64,000 nt of DNA from Ephydatia muelleri. Its lineage: Eukaryota; Porifera; Demospongiae; Spongillida; Spongillidae. The position numbers and the translations under genes are program-made. The stretch lies in assembly GCA_013339895.1 (NCBI GenBank), contig JABACO010000001.1:2492309-2556308 (forward strand). The letters run 5' to 3'. This document shows positions 45,766 to 57,758 of this stretch, one piece after another (the first letter of the stretch is position 1; every line of letters starts with the position of its first letter). A model generated the notes under the pieces. It worked only from the letters and a program-made list of their open reading frames with translations, was not told the DNA's origin and did not search any database.

Positions 45766-48709
45766 GTTGTACAGAAGGCATGGTTCAGTTGTTGAATGTG
45801 ACTTCTGGTACTAACATAACTGGGACAGTGGGTGTGTGTGTCAGTAACAACTACAGGTCCATCTGTTATGACTTTTGGGACCAGTATGATGCACAAGTGG
45901 TGTGCTCACAGCTGAACATCACTGGATGTGAGTTAATTTCTCTGCACTTAATGCTAGTTTTGATCATGTCCAATTGCAATTGAGTACATTCCCTGTAATG
46001 TATTTTGTTGTGACACGTTGCATGGTAGCGAATAATAATAATACAATCATTCTTATGTATGCTCTGTAGAGTATAATGCAGCCCCAGACTCAACAAGCAT
46101 GCACTTGTATTTAGGATATGCAGGATGATGTACTTGTTTGATGCTATTGAATGAGCACCATGCTTAATAAATCATTTCCCTTTTCTGTAAAGTATCCACA
46201 CCTTGCAATGACGATTAGAAATTAAATGACTCATCTGCGATAATTATACAACATTTGAACTTCTGTGGTGATCTCCAATTGTGGAGAAAAGTTTGATCGA
46301 ACTGTTTATGGCTGATCCTAGTAGATAATTAGTGATCTTGGATGCAAAAAGGAACTACCACATACATTATAATATTACATATACACGCAATAGAAATGTA
46401 GCACTTGCGTTCAAATGTATGTCTAATTAAAAATTCAGTGCAGTGCAACTCCACGACAGATACTTTAATTTTCAGTGTGTAGGAATCGCTGTGGAGACTT
46501 TCAGACGACTGGACTTGTAATCTTGAAAATCATGCACTAGGTCCATTTTCGCAGAAAAAGTCCCATTTGTATACAATAGCTAACTTTAAAAGAGCATTTT
46601 TAGCCAATAATTCTTTTTTTGCATGGGGAATTGTTGCTAATGTTCTCTGTTGGTTCTCCACAGATGCCTCAGCCCTATCAGTGGACTATGGACCACTCCC
46701 ACCATCTGTCTACAGTGTGGTGTGTGCAGGAACAGAACGTTCTCTCTTCCAGTGCACCTATAGGCTGAGTGGAACCTGTGCCACAAACAAGCTAGCTGCC
46801 ATCCAGTGTGGAGGTCAGTCTCTGGGGTTAGAAGAGTTTATGTTTATGTTTATGTGGGTTTGGAGTGATGTACAATTTAATGTTTTGTAGCATCAATGTC
46901 CCTTTTGAAATAATTTAACACAATGCCATCCATTGGCAGTACTTGTTATACAATTCTAATCCTTCACAGCCTCCAGCGCTTGTGTCAATGGGAATGTCCG
47001 GCTTCTGGTAGGCACAGGGACCTCTTTCTATGTATCAGAGGGCAGCTACCCTGCCAACTTCTTCATAAGTAACCAGCTGGCCAGAGGGAGAGTGGAGATA
47101 TGCATTGGTGGACAGTATGGTGCCGTGTGTAACACTGGATGGGGAAACACAGATGCCACCATTGTCTGCAGACAGCTAGGCTTTTCGACTTATGGTGAGT
47201 GACTTGCATTATCATCAGACTATTTGCGATTGGTTGAAATAATAATATTCGGGACAAACATTGGCCTTGAAGGAATATCATTTCCTACTAAAGTGCAATG
47301 CTTATGTATCACAAAAACTGACCCAAGCATGTAACGCAGCATATTGTAGCTTGTTTGTTTGGTTTAGTTAGGCTTGTCATGAAGGCATTTCCTCCGAAAT
47401 ACCACTCTGGATCATTTAGAAATTATACTGTGAACCATGTGGTACATTTCATTGCATATTCATAGCATGGGTTTTTGTTGGCATGGTGATGTTATCTACA
47501 CGCAGTATCTTATCCTCCTCCTTACCTCACACTCCCTTGCAGGTGCTATTGCAGTAACCAATGGACTGTATGCTGATCCTGCCATACATCAAATCATTGG
47601 AGATGTTGGATGCGTTGGAACTGAACCTGGTTTGCTAGGGTGCAACCACACTCTCTTTGGCACAGGCCAGCCTGCCAACTGTGACCCCATAGATAGTGAT
47701 GCAGCAGCTGTTTGCCAAGGTGAGGGCTGGTATGAGCAGGGGCAGTGAGGGGTGGGGAAGGGGTGTGACAGATGGGTAACTGGGTGGGGAGTGAGGAGCA
47801 GGTTGAGGGAGTGGTTGAACGCATAGTGGAGACAATGTGCCAATACAAGTAGTGGCAGTGCGAGACAGTGCGAAAAATTGTTTTGTCATAGGAAAGACAA
47901 TGGAGTTAGCAGAAACAGCAGCTGAATTATAATCACTAGTACTGTAGGTTCAATCCTCTGAACCTTCATCTTGAGTTGTCCAGATGATGGAAGAGTGTAC
48001 CACTACCGCCACCTCCTAATAATGCTGAAAAGCTTTTTAATCAATATGCAAAAACAATATAATATTTATCACACACATGTCTGTACACTTGTCCCCCAAA
48101 TTATGACTGTGCTAAATTCCATCCACCAGATGCACGTGTTCCCTATGCTAACTGCACTGATGGAGATGTGAGGTTGAATGGAGGCAGCAACAGGGCAGAG
48201 GGTAGACTGGAGGTCTGCTTCAACCATGCCTGGGGTGCCATCTGTGGTCCTGGCTTTGATTTTAGCCCTGCCACTGCTCAGGTTGTCTGTAGGCAGCTTG
48301 GCTTGCTGCAAGGTAACCTGCATTTCTTTGTGGTGTCCATCAATTACAACCTTGATTCTCATTGAGATGAAGTAAATAATTAAATAATTCAAGGGCTTAT
48401 CAGGGATAGTAGTGTACCTGGAGAACAATAAAGGAAATTAAGGTTCTTCTAAACTCAAGATGTAGTAAGTATTTAGGGCATTGAATTTTAAGTGTGTGGA
48501 AATGTGGTCATTCACTTGAATCATTCTCCACTCAGCTGCTGGTGTGCAGATCTTGGCAGCTGGCTCGTTCCCAACCTCTACTCTCCCCACCTTCCTGGAC
48601 AAAGTATCATGCACAGGATCAGAGCCCTCCATTTCCCAATGTTCATCTCTCAGAGGTGCCTTCTCCTGTCCTTCTGACCACTCCAAGGACGCTGCAATGA
48701 GCTGTCTAG
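45766..48709 (+). CDS. M5 SRCR a, b and c
   Basis: a: 45766-45927, 46664-46813. b: 46970-47194, 47543-47719. c: 48130-48312, 48536-48709. The 736-bp a intron is almost the same as in M3. c has GAICGPGF and ends AAMSCLG. b has DPIDSDAAAVCQG. Introns 47195-47542 (348 bp) and 47720-48129 (410 bp) hold no gene. Confidence 0.88.
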
Positions 48710-49102
48710 GTGGGCATTAATTGGCCTTATAAGAGGGTAGTTATTATTGGCTGGTAACTTGTTATTGGGTGCTTATTACACAAGGCTTTAAATTTCTATG
48801 TTGTTGTATTTAATGTGGGAGATGGAAGGCTCTTTTCTGCACGCGCATTATTGGGGGTTGAAATTTATATGTTTATAAATAGGAATCATACATTATTTTG
48901 CTGATTTACTGACCATGTAAATGGAAAAATCAGATGCATGAAAATGGTTAGTTTGATGATCTAAAAAATATTTTGTGCTGAATATTTGAGAACAGTAGAT
49001 AAAAGTGTGCATGCCATTGTAATAAGAATGTGTGCATGCTTGAGTGCATTGATGGGATCATCATATATTCATAGAATTAACGCTGATCACTTTTACATTT
49101 AG

Positions 49103-51844
49103 ATGTTAATGAGTGTGCACTCAACAATGGAGGGTGTGCAGGCACTTGCATCAATCTCATTGGTGGATACCAATGTCAGTGTTCAAGTGGGTACGAACTT
49201 ACTAATGGCAAGAATTGCTCAGGTAAACCTTTTCGTATTGTCTAGTCTTTCTTAATGATCTTAAAAATCCACCTCTGGTTATATAGACATCAATGAGTGC
49301 TCCACTGGTATGAACAACTGTTCAGAAGTGTGCATCAATACCATTGGCAGCTACTACTGTGCTTGTAATGGCAGTCATGTTCTAAATGTGGATAGGACAA
49401 CATGCAGAGGTGGGTTTGGAAAAAACTGGTACACTGAGTGTTTGACCACATATGTACTTAGCAAATTATAGCCAGACTGGAGTGAGTGCCTCTGCATGTC
49501 CCACCTCTCACCCTCTCCCCTCTCCCTCTCCATACCTGTACATAAGCAGATGGTTGCATTCATATAATCTGCTAATGTATCACTGTTTGTGTGCACTTTA
49601 GGATGTGTCAGTGGGGATGTGCGACTGGTGAATGGGACCAACGTGACAAGCTCTGTTCCTCGTGAGGGCAGGGTTGAAGTGTGCATCAATGGATCATTTG
49701 GAAGCGTGTGCAACAAGAAGTGGGACTCCCTGGATGCTGGTGTGGTCTGCAGACAGCTGGGCTATTCTAGCACAGGTATGGATTGGCTCTACCATCAGAG
49801 GACACCACCGACTCTGATACTGTTTTCCTTTTATCAGGTGCCCAGGTTGATGTGTTCTTTGGAGCCGGAGTGGGACCCATTTACCTCAGTGATGTGCAGT
49901 GTACTGGAATGGAGACAAGCATCTTGAACTGCAGTCATGGGGACCAGGTTGGGATCACTACTTGTGATCATGCACAAGATGCATCCATCAGATGTGAAGG
50001 TAAGAGAGAGGGAGATAGAGTATTGGGGAAAGAAAAAATATATAGTGGTCATATTTATCGATGCATGACATTAACTGGACTAGACCTTTATTTTTCCAAC
50101 GGTTGAAAATTTCTTTATAAACTTTTATTCATGTTGTAATGATGCACAAGCAAATAACAAATACTAAACAAACTAAATGCTTGCACAAATGATGCATACT
50201 TGAAGAAATCCACACATGAAACTTTCTTTAGCATGGTTTACTAATGATTTCTCTGTCAGCCTTCTGCACAGATGGGAGTGTCCGTCTTGTCATTGGGGAG
50301 ACAGCTGACTTCTTCTATCTCCAAGAAACACCTCTAGCTGACAGTTATTATGACAATGACGTGCTCAGGGCAGGGAGGGTTGAGGTTTGCTTCAGGGGAA
50401 CATACGTCACCATATGTGACACAGCCTGGGACAACATCGCTGCCTCTGTGGTGTGCAGACAGTTGGGGTTTTCCCCCTATGGTGCCGTGGGGGTGCGCAA
50501 CAATTTTCCCCAATCAACGTTGATGGCAACACTGCAGAATGTGAACTGCACTGGCTCAGAGAGCAATCTACTGCAGTGTGGGTATACGGCTGGTCCAGCA
50601 GGAACATGTGGAAGGTTCCAAGATGCTGAGGCTGTGTGCCAAGGTTGGGTTTTTTCAAATGGTCTTTTCAACTCTAGCACACCTTAAAACCTACACTCAC
50701 TTTGCCTTCCTTGCGTTCCTATTCTCCTAATCCTCCCTCGCTCTCATTCTCCTCCCTCTTCTACCTCCCTCCCTCTCCCATATGACCTCCTCACTATTTT
50801 TCTTCATCTCCCAACTACAGATCACTCAGTGGTGGCAGGGAACTGTCAGACTGGCTCCCTAAGGTTTGGCAACAATACTGTCACTGCCAATACCAGTGAA
50901 GGAAGAGTGGAGATTTGTATCAACAATGCTTGGGGGACAATCTGTGATGACCTGTTTGGAAGAACGGATGCAGCAGTGGTGTGTGGAAGTTTAGGTGGAT
51001 ACAAGAATAAAAGTAGGTTGTATATAAAGGAGGCCAAGAATGCGTGAAGGAAGGGAAGGAGGATGGGAAAAGAGGGACAGAGTTTATTCTGGGAATGTTG
51101 GGAATGTTTCTTATTTCCATGCAACAAACCCTTCACTTTTATTGATTGAAGCATTTGTTTTTGGGTCACTTCCGATGGGCACCAGTGTTATCAGATATGT
51201 GCCTTAACTCTTTCGAGGGCAAAGCCAATTATTATGGTACACATGTTGTACAAAATAAGCACTGCACATTGCAGGAAAACGTGTTAGCTAACAACTAACA
51301 CTATATGACTTGTAAGCAACTGATCAATGTTGTTGACTACAAGGTGTTAATTGTTCAGATAAACAGAGTGGCATTATATAATATTGCTCCATTGCCTGTG
51401 AAAGAGTTAATGACATTTTATAAAATATTGTTCTATTCTCAAATTGATTGAAATATAGTGAGAACTCGTCTCATTTGTACAGTTCCTTAGTAACAAACTA
51501 TACATCAATCGAGATCTTTTTTTGCTTCATTTATGAGATAAACATGACTGCTTTTAAATGTGATTCTTCCAGATTTTATCTTTATAGCAGTAACACTAAA
51601 GTTCTAACTGGCTCCAAAAGTTCAAAAATACTAACTTAGACATCTTTGCATTACAACAAACCTCCCTCAGCTTCAGATGCCGTGGCAGTGTCAGGTGGAG
51701 TGTACGGTGCTGGATCTGGGCCAGTCTTTATCAGCCAGCTGACATGTTCAGGAGTCGAGGACTCTGTCCTTCACTGTCAAGTGCTTCAGACCATTGGGCT
51801 GACCCCATGTGACCACTCCAGAGATGCAGGAGTGCGGTGTGTAG
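49103..51844 (+). CDS. M5 EGF pair and SRCR d, e, f
   Basis: EGF: 49103-49222, 49287-49409. SRCR d: 49602-49775, 49838-49999. SRCR e: 50260-50643, single exon. SRCR f: 50821-51012, 51677-51844. SRCR f first half has LRFGNNTVT and second half HCQVLQT (others HCPVLQT). Intron 48710-49102 (393 bp) holds no gene. Intron 51013-51676 (664 bp) lacks the GGGA array and carries a 199-bp MITE. Confidence 0.88.
51208..51406. mobile_element. TTAA-flanked MITE, 199 bp, piggyBac-like
   Basis: TTAA at 51204-51207 and 51407-51410 flank imperfect inverted ends: CTCTTTCGAGGGCAA on the left, and on the reverse strand of the right end CTCTTTCACAGGCAA (12 of 15 match). The M2 and M4 introns continue across this point without the insert (CATTAATTTAGGAACATTT). 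TTAA duplication and CYCTTT-type ends suit piggyBac-derived MITEs; Kolobok also uses TTAA. Confidence 0.72.
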
Positions 51845-51900
51845 GTAAGGTAGCCAGTCGTACTTATTGTTACCGATCTGATCCGTGTATGGACCCACAG

Positions 51901-53154
51901 ACATTGATGAGTGCTTGACAAACAATGGAGGGTGTGCTCAAAACTGCACCAACACTATTGGTAGCTACTACTGTTCCTGCAATAAGAGCTATGTTCTTGG
52001 AAGTGATGGGCATGCCTGCAATGGTAAGTAATGAGGGTGGAGCGGGGGGGGGGGGGGGGGGGGGGTTAAGTAATTAACTGGGATCGATGACAAGTGAGTG
52101 ACTGATGAACCTTCACCATTCAGATGTGGATGAGTGTTCGACTGCTAATGGAGGCTGTCAGCAGTTATGTAAAAACACTGTTGGAAGCTTCTTCTGTTTC
52201 TGTCAACTAGGGTACTCCCTTCTGCTGAATGGTTTCAACTGCAGTGGTAAGATTTTCCCATACATATATTTCTATGTTGTGATATACGTAGCTCCCATCT
52301 CCAGATGTCAATGAGTGCAATGGGAACAACAGTTGTGGTATGAATGCTAACTGCACCAATACAATTGGATCATACAAATGTTCCTGCTTGGTTGGATTTG
52401 AGGGAGATGGAGTGAACTGTACAAGTGAGAGAATGTGGTCTTGTGATGTTACATATTTGCCATTTGATCTTTCATTACAGACATCAATGAATGTGGGAGA
52501 GGAACAAACCAGTGCAGTAAGAATGCCACCTGCCATGACACTGTTGGTAGCTACACATGTAGCTGTAATCCAGGTTTCTCAGGAGATGGGTTTAACTGCA
52601 TTGGTAAGAAATTCAGTTATCAGTGATTTCATCTGTTGATGAGCTGTGTTTTGTATGAACAGACATTGATGAGTGCTCTACTGGGAACAACACTTGTGCT
52701 TCAAATGGAACATGCACTAATACCATAGGGAGCTACAGTTGTTCATGTAACCGTGGTTACACAGGAGATGGAAGGACTTGTGTGGACATTGATGAGTGTG
52801 CATTGAACATGAACAACTGTAGCTCCATTGCTTCATGTGTCAATACAGTAGGAAGCTACCTATGTTTATGTCACTATGGTTACACTGAGACAGAAGGAAA
52901 CTGTGTGGACATTGATGAATGCTCTGGAAACAACACATGTGCTGGGGCTCCAAATGGAACTTGTATCAACACCATAGGGAGCTACAACTGCTCATGTAAC
53001 CCTGGTTACACAGGAGATGGAAGGACCTGTGTAGACATTGATGAGTGTGTCATTGGGACTCAACAGTGCAGTACAAATGCTAACTGTGTCAACACTGTTG
53101 GAAGCTATGCATGTCTTTGTCATATTGGTTTCAGTGGAAATGGTTTCAATTGCA
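51901..53154 (+). CDS. M6 EGF block, 8 EGF domains (e1-e5)
   Basis: Exons: 51901-52023, 52124-52246, 52305-52424, 52481-52603 and 52663-53154. Like M1, the second EGF has [17 protein letters not shown], and introns e1-e2 and e2-e3 follow M1. Private changes: QQLCKNTVG in the second EGF, NCIG at the end of the fourth and TETEGNCV in the long exon. Confidence 0.9.
52044..52065 (+). repeat. Poly-G run, 22 bp, in the first intron of M6
   Basis: An uninterrupted G tract 20 bp after the e1 donor. Other modules have only GTGGGAGGG here. Confidence 0.85.
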
Positions 53155-53215
53155 GTAAGTGTACTCTCTTTCTGTCAGACCTCCTCTCCCTCACTAACTC
53201 TTCCTCTATCATTAG

Positions 53216-56200
53216 GCTGTACAGAAGGCATGGTTCAGTTGTTGAATGTGACTTCTGGTACTAACATAACTGGGACAGTGGGTGTGTGTGTCAGTAACAA
53301 CTACAGGTCCATCTGTTATGACTTTTGGGACCAGAATGATGCACAAGTGGTGTGCTCACAGCTGAACATAACTGGATGTGAGTCTAATTGTCTCCACACT
53401 TAACAGGGCCGTAGATAACTTTTATAGTTTGGGGGGGGCACAATAGGTCTGAATGTCAATGTGGTCTAAATTTTATAGGTATGCCCTGTACGTATAAGCC
53501 TACATGTATTCACAATTAGATTTGAACCATATCTTGCATGCATGCGCGCGTTTCATATACACTCATTAAGGAAAAATACCAAACAATTCTTGGCGACTGG
53601 AATTGCGGCTTGCAAATTCATTGCCAATGATTGCAAGGTCAAGCTTGCCTGATTCATCTTTGTGAACATGCAGTAGCATGCACCAGTTTAACCTTGATTG
53701 GTGCATTGTACTTCGTAGCCAGGTCTTTAATCGTCGCAGGGCACTGAAGGTTCGTTCGCTGACTGCGTTGGTGGCAGGCATGACAATAATAAGTTTGGCA
53801 AGCTTAATAACTTCAGTGTATAGCTCACTCTCGATAAGACTGAGGGACTGAAGAAAGGCAATGATGCCTTTTAATTTCATCCCGCCTACGAGGCTTTTAA
53901 TTTCATGAGGAAGATTCGCATGCAGGATAAGCAGCTGGCTTGCCATGCGCTGCTGATTAAAATCATCACCATATAGCTGCATTACATCAGTGACTATAAT
54001 CCTCCAACTTACATTCCGAATCACACAGCAGCTCTTCCAGTTTCGATAACATTTTATACCCGAAGTTTGTCGGACATCAGAATCCTCCTTTGATGATACC
54101 CCGGGCCGTATCGGCACAATATACTTCAATATTGACATTGCGATTGCCACGCACGTGATTGCACTGTAATAAAATGCGATAGAAAATTTGGGGGGGGGGG
54201 GGGGGGGGGGGGGCACGTGCCCCTCCAAGCTCCCCCTTATCTACGGCCTTGCTTAATGCGATTTTTGTTCATGTCCAATTGCAATTGAGTATGTTGCGTA
54301 TAAAACTTGTAATGTATTTGGTTGTGACACGTTGGTAGCCAATAATAATGAAATCGTAGAATATAGTTCAGTACCAGACTCATCAAGCATGCACTTGTCT
54401 TTAGGACATGTGTACATTTTTGGATTCTAACCTTTTATGATGCCCTTGAATGAGCACTGATAATTCCAAATGACCTTTTCTGTAAAGTTGTCGCACCTTG
54501 CAATGATGATTAGAAATTCTATGACTCATCTCCGATAATTATTCATGAATTAAACGTCAGTGGTGATCTCCAATTGCAAGGAAAAAATTGATTGTACTGT
54601 TTGTGGTTGATCACAAAACAGATGATTGTGGATTGTTTCTGCTGAAAGGGTTTTTGAGTATACCTTTTAAAATTCCCGATATCCTGCAATAGAAATGTAG
54701 TGCTTGCGTTGAATTATACAGCTAATTAAAACATTCAGTGCCTTACAACTCCATGACAGATACTCCAATTCTCAGTGCATGGGTATCGCAGTGGAAAGGA
54801 CATTTCAGACTTTCAGACTACTAGACTTGAAATTAAGATAAACCTGCGCTAGGTCAATTTATGAGGAAAGGTTCCCATTTGTATGCAATCACTTACTTTT
54901 AAAAGGGCATTTTTAGTGTGTTCTACCAAGCATCTATTTTTAGCATGGTAATTGTTGCTAATGTTCTCTGTTGGTTCTCCATAGATGCCTCAGCCCTATC
55001 AGTGGACTATGGACCACTCCCACCATCTGTCTACAGTGTGGTGTGTGCAGGAACAGAACGTTCTCTCTTCCAGTGCCCCTATAGGCTGAGTGGAACCTGT
55101 GCCACAAACAAGCTAGCTGCCATCCAGTGTGGAGGTCAGTCTCTGGGGTTAGAAGAGTTTATTAATTAAGTGGTTGAGAGTTACAAATAATTACAAATTA
55201 CATGTTGTCATTTGTAACTATATTCCTGATGTTGCACTGTCGAAAACTGTACCGTGGGAATTTAGGGGAAAAACTGGAGTTGTTCATCACTCTCGTGGAG
55301 TGATGTACATATTAATGTTTTATAGCCATGCTTCCCATTAATTCATGATCTTGATGCAATAATTCAGCACAGTTAATGCCATCGTCAATGACTCTTGGTG
55401 GTCATCACACTGCCAGGAATTAGTTGTATGATTCTAACTCTTTCACAGCCTCCAGTGCTTGTGTCAATGGGAGTGTCCGTCTTCTGGTAGGCACTGGGAC
55501 CTCTTTCTATGTATCAGAGAGCAGCTACCCTACCAACTTCTTCATAAGTAACCAGCTGGCCAGAGGGAGAGTGGAGGTGTGCATTGGTGGACAGTATGGT
55601 GCCGTGTGTAACACTGGATGGGGAAACACAGATGCCACCATTGTCTGCAGACAGCTCGGATTTTCCTCTTATGGTGAGTGACTTGCATTTTCATCAGACT
55701 ATTTGCGATTGGTTTAAAAAATAATATTTGGGACTAAATTGGCCTTGAATGGATATCATTTCCTACTAAAGTGCAATGTTTATGTATCATAAAAACTGAC
55801 CCAAGCATGTAACGCAGCATATTCTAGCTTGATAGTTTGGTTTAGTTAGGCTTGTCATGAAGGTATTTCCTCCGAAAGGCCACTCTGGAGCATTTAGAAA
55901 TTATACTGTGAACCATGGGTACATCTCATTACATATTCATAGCATGGGTTTTTGTTGACATGGCAATGTGGTCTACACATTTCCTCCCTCTTACCTCTCA
56001 GGTGCTATTGCAGTAACCAATGGACTGTATGCTGATCCTGCCATACATCAAAGCATTGGAGATGTTGGATGCATTGGAACTGAACCTGGTTTGCTCGGGT
56101 GCAACCACACCCTCTTTGGCACAGGCCAGCCTGCCAATTGTGACCCCACTGTTGGTGATGCAGCAGCTGTTTGCCAAGGTGTGGGCTGGTATGAGCAGGG

Positions 56201-57206
56201 TAGCAGCTGAAACAGTATCACTAGTACTCTAGGCTCAATTCTCTTGTCCTTCATCTTGAGTTGTGTAGACAATGGAAGGGTGTACCACTACAGCCACTTC
56301 CAATTGACAATTAAAAAGCTGAAAAGCTTCCAAAATAAATAGGCAATATTTATCACATATGCCAGTACATTCCTCCCTGAAATCATGTGGCTCTTTCCAT
56401 CCATCAGATGCACGTGTTCCCTATGCTAACTGCACTGATGGAGATGTGAGGTTGAATGGAGGCAGCAACAGGGCAGAGGGTAGACTGGAGGTCTGCTTCA
56501 ACCATGCCTGGGGTGCTGTCTGTGGTCCTGGCTTTGATTTTAGTCCTGCCACTGCTCAGGTTGTATGTAGGCAGCTTGGCCTATTGCAAGGTAAGCTGCT
56601 ACTTCGGGGGCTACCGTCAATTACAGGCTTGATTCTAGCTGAGATGAAGTAAATGATTAAATAGGGGCATGAGCAGTTAGTTATCAGGGATAGAAGTGTA
56701 CCTCGAGGAAAATATAGGCAATTAGAATTCCTCCCAAATTGAGATGTAGTAAATATTTAGGGCATTGATTGTTAAGTGTGTGGATATCATTTGAATCATT
56801 CTCCATTCAGCTGCTGGTGTTCAGTTTTTGTTATTTCCATCAATTACAAATTTGATTCTTGTTGAGTTGAAGTAAATAATTGAATAATTCAAGGGTTTCA
56901 TTATCAGGGATAGCAGGAGCACAATAAAGGCAATTAGAACTTCCTCCGTAATGAAGATGTTGTTAATATTTAGGGCATTGAGTTTCAAGTGTGTGGAAAT
57001 GTGGTCATTCACTTGAATCATTCTCCACTCAGTTGCTAGTGTGCAGGTGGTGGCAGCAGGCTTGTTCCCAACTTCTACTCTCCCCACCTTTCTGGACAAA
57101 GTGTCATGCACAGGATCAGAGCCCTCCATTTCCCAATGCTCATCTCTTAGAGGTGCCTTTTCCTGTCCTTCTGACCACTCCAAGGATGTTGCACTGAGGT
57201 GTCTAG
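53216..57206 (+). CDS. M6 SRCR a, b and c
   Basis: a: 53216-53377, 54985-55134. b: 55449-55673, 56002-56178. c: 56408-56590, 57033-57206. The a first half has WDQNDAQVV (others WDQYDAQVV). The a intron is 1,607 bp because of a hAT remnant. The c second half begins (V)ASVQVVAAG and has DHSKDVALRCLG; its acceptor region has been duplicated. Introns 55135-55448 and 55674-56001 hold no gene. Confidence 0.86.
53404..54251 (-). mobile_element. hAT-family remnant, 848 bp, in the SRCR a intron of M6
   Basis: The ends CAGGGCCGTAGATAA and (reverse strand of the right end) CAAGGCCGTAGATAA are inverted repeats. CTTAA at 53399-53403 is repeated at 54252-54256. Poly-G at 54190-54213 and a G run at 53431-53438 lie just inside the ends. 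The minus strand encodes a transposase C-terminal piece. Five-base duplications are unusual for hAT (typically 8), so either this is a hAT group with short duplications or three bases have diverged. Confidence 0.8.
53566..54228 (-). pseudogene. hAT transposase C-terminal fragment
   Basis: A 220-codon open frame whose last 80 or so residues match the hAT dimerisation region: IVMPATNAVSERTFSALRR, LKTWLRSTM, LNWCMLLHVH. The preceding part (MQLYGDDFNQQRMASQLLIL) resembles the helical region before it in ZMYM1/P52rIPK-like hAT proteins. The zinc finger and most of the catalytic domain are absent, so it is an internally deleted, probably non-autonomous copy. The annotated start is simply the first Met, lying next to the poly-G tract. 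Confidence 0.8.
56614..57052 (+). repeat. Tandem duplication, about 222 bp, of the intron end plus splice acceptor
   Basis: Copy 1 (from 56614) and copy 2 (from 56837) both run from CAATTACA through TATTTAGGGCATTGA to TCATTCTCCA(T/C)TCAG and about 25 bp of exon. The acceptor therefore occurs twice, at 56810 and 57032. Only the second leads into the full e11 exon. Use of the first reaches a TAA within about 25 codons. Confidence 0.82.
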
Positions 57207-57758
57207 GTGGGCATTGATTGGTCTTATAAGAGGGTAGTTATTATTGGCTGGTAACTTGTTATTGGGTGCTTATTACACAAGGCTTTCAATTTCTATGTTG
57301 TTGCATTTAATGTGGGAGATGGAAGGCTCATTTCTGCATGCGCATTATTGGGGGTTGAAATTTATATGTTTATAAATAGGAATCATACATATTGTTACAT
57401 GACTTCAGAGATCATTACAATCATAGTGTGACTGATAAAAGGTTTCCCTTCTGCCATCTACATCATTGGAGCTTCCAATTCTATGGGCATTTAGAAATCC
57501 TACTTTGATGTTTTCATGAACTGCCTACAGAAAAATGCCTGTTAAGTACATATGCAATAAAATGTTTACATAATCTATGCGGTTGAGTGGGTAATTAAAT
57601 ATTTGTGCTTCATGCTCGATTTGAGAACAGTGGATAAATGTTTGCATGCCACTCATTATGCATGTGCATGCTTGAGTACATTCATACTATCGTATATTTG
57701 GATTTAAAAATTTAAATACATTTTGATGTTGATTAATTGGCTCAAACTTTACATTTAG

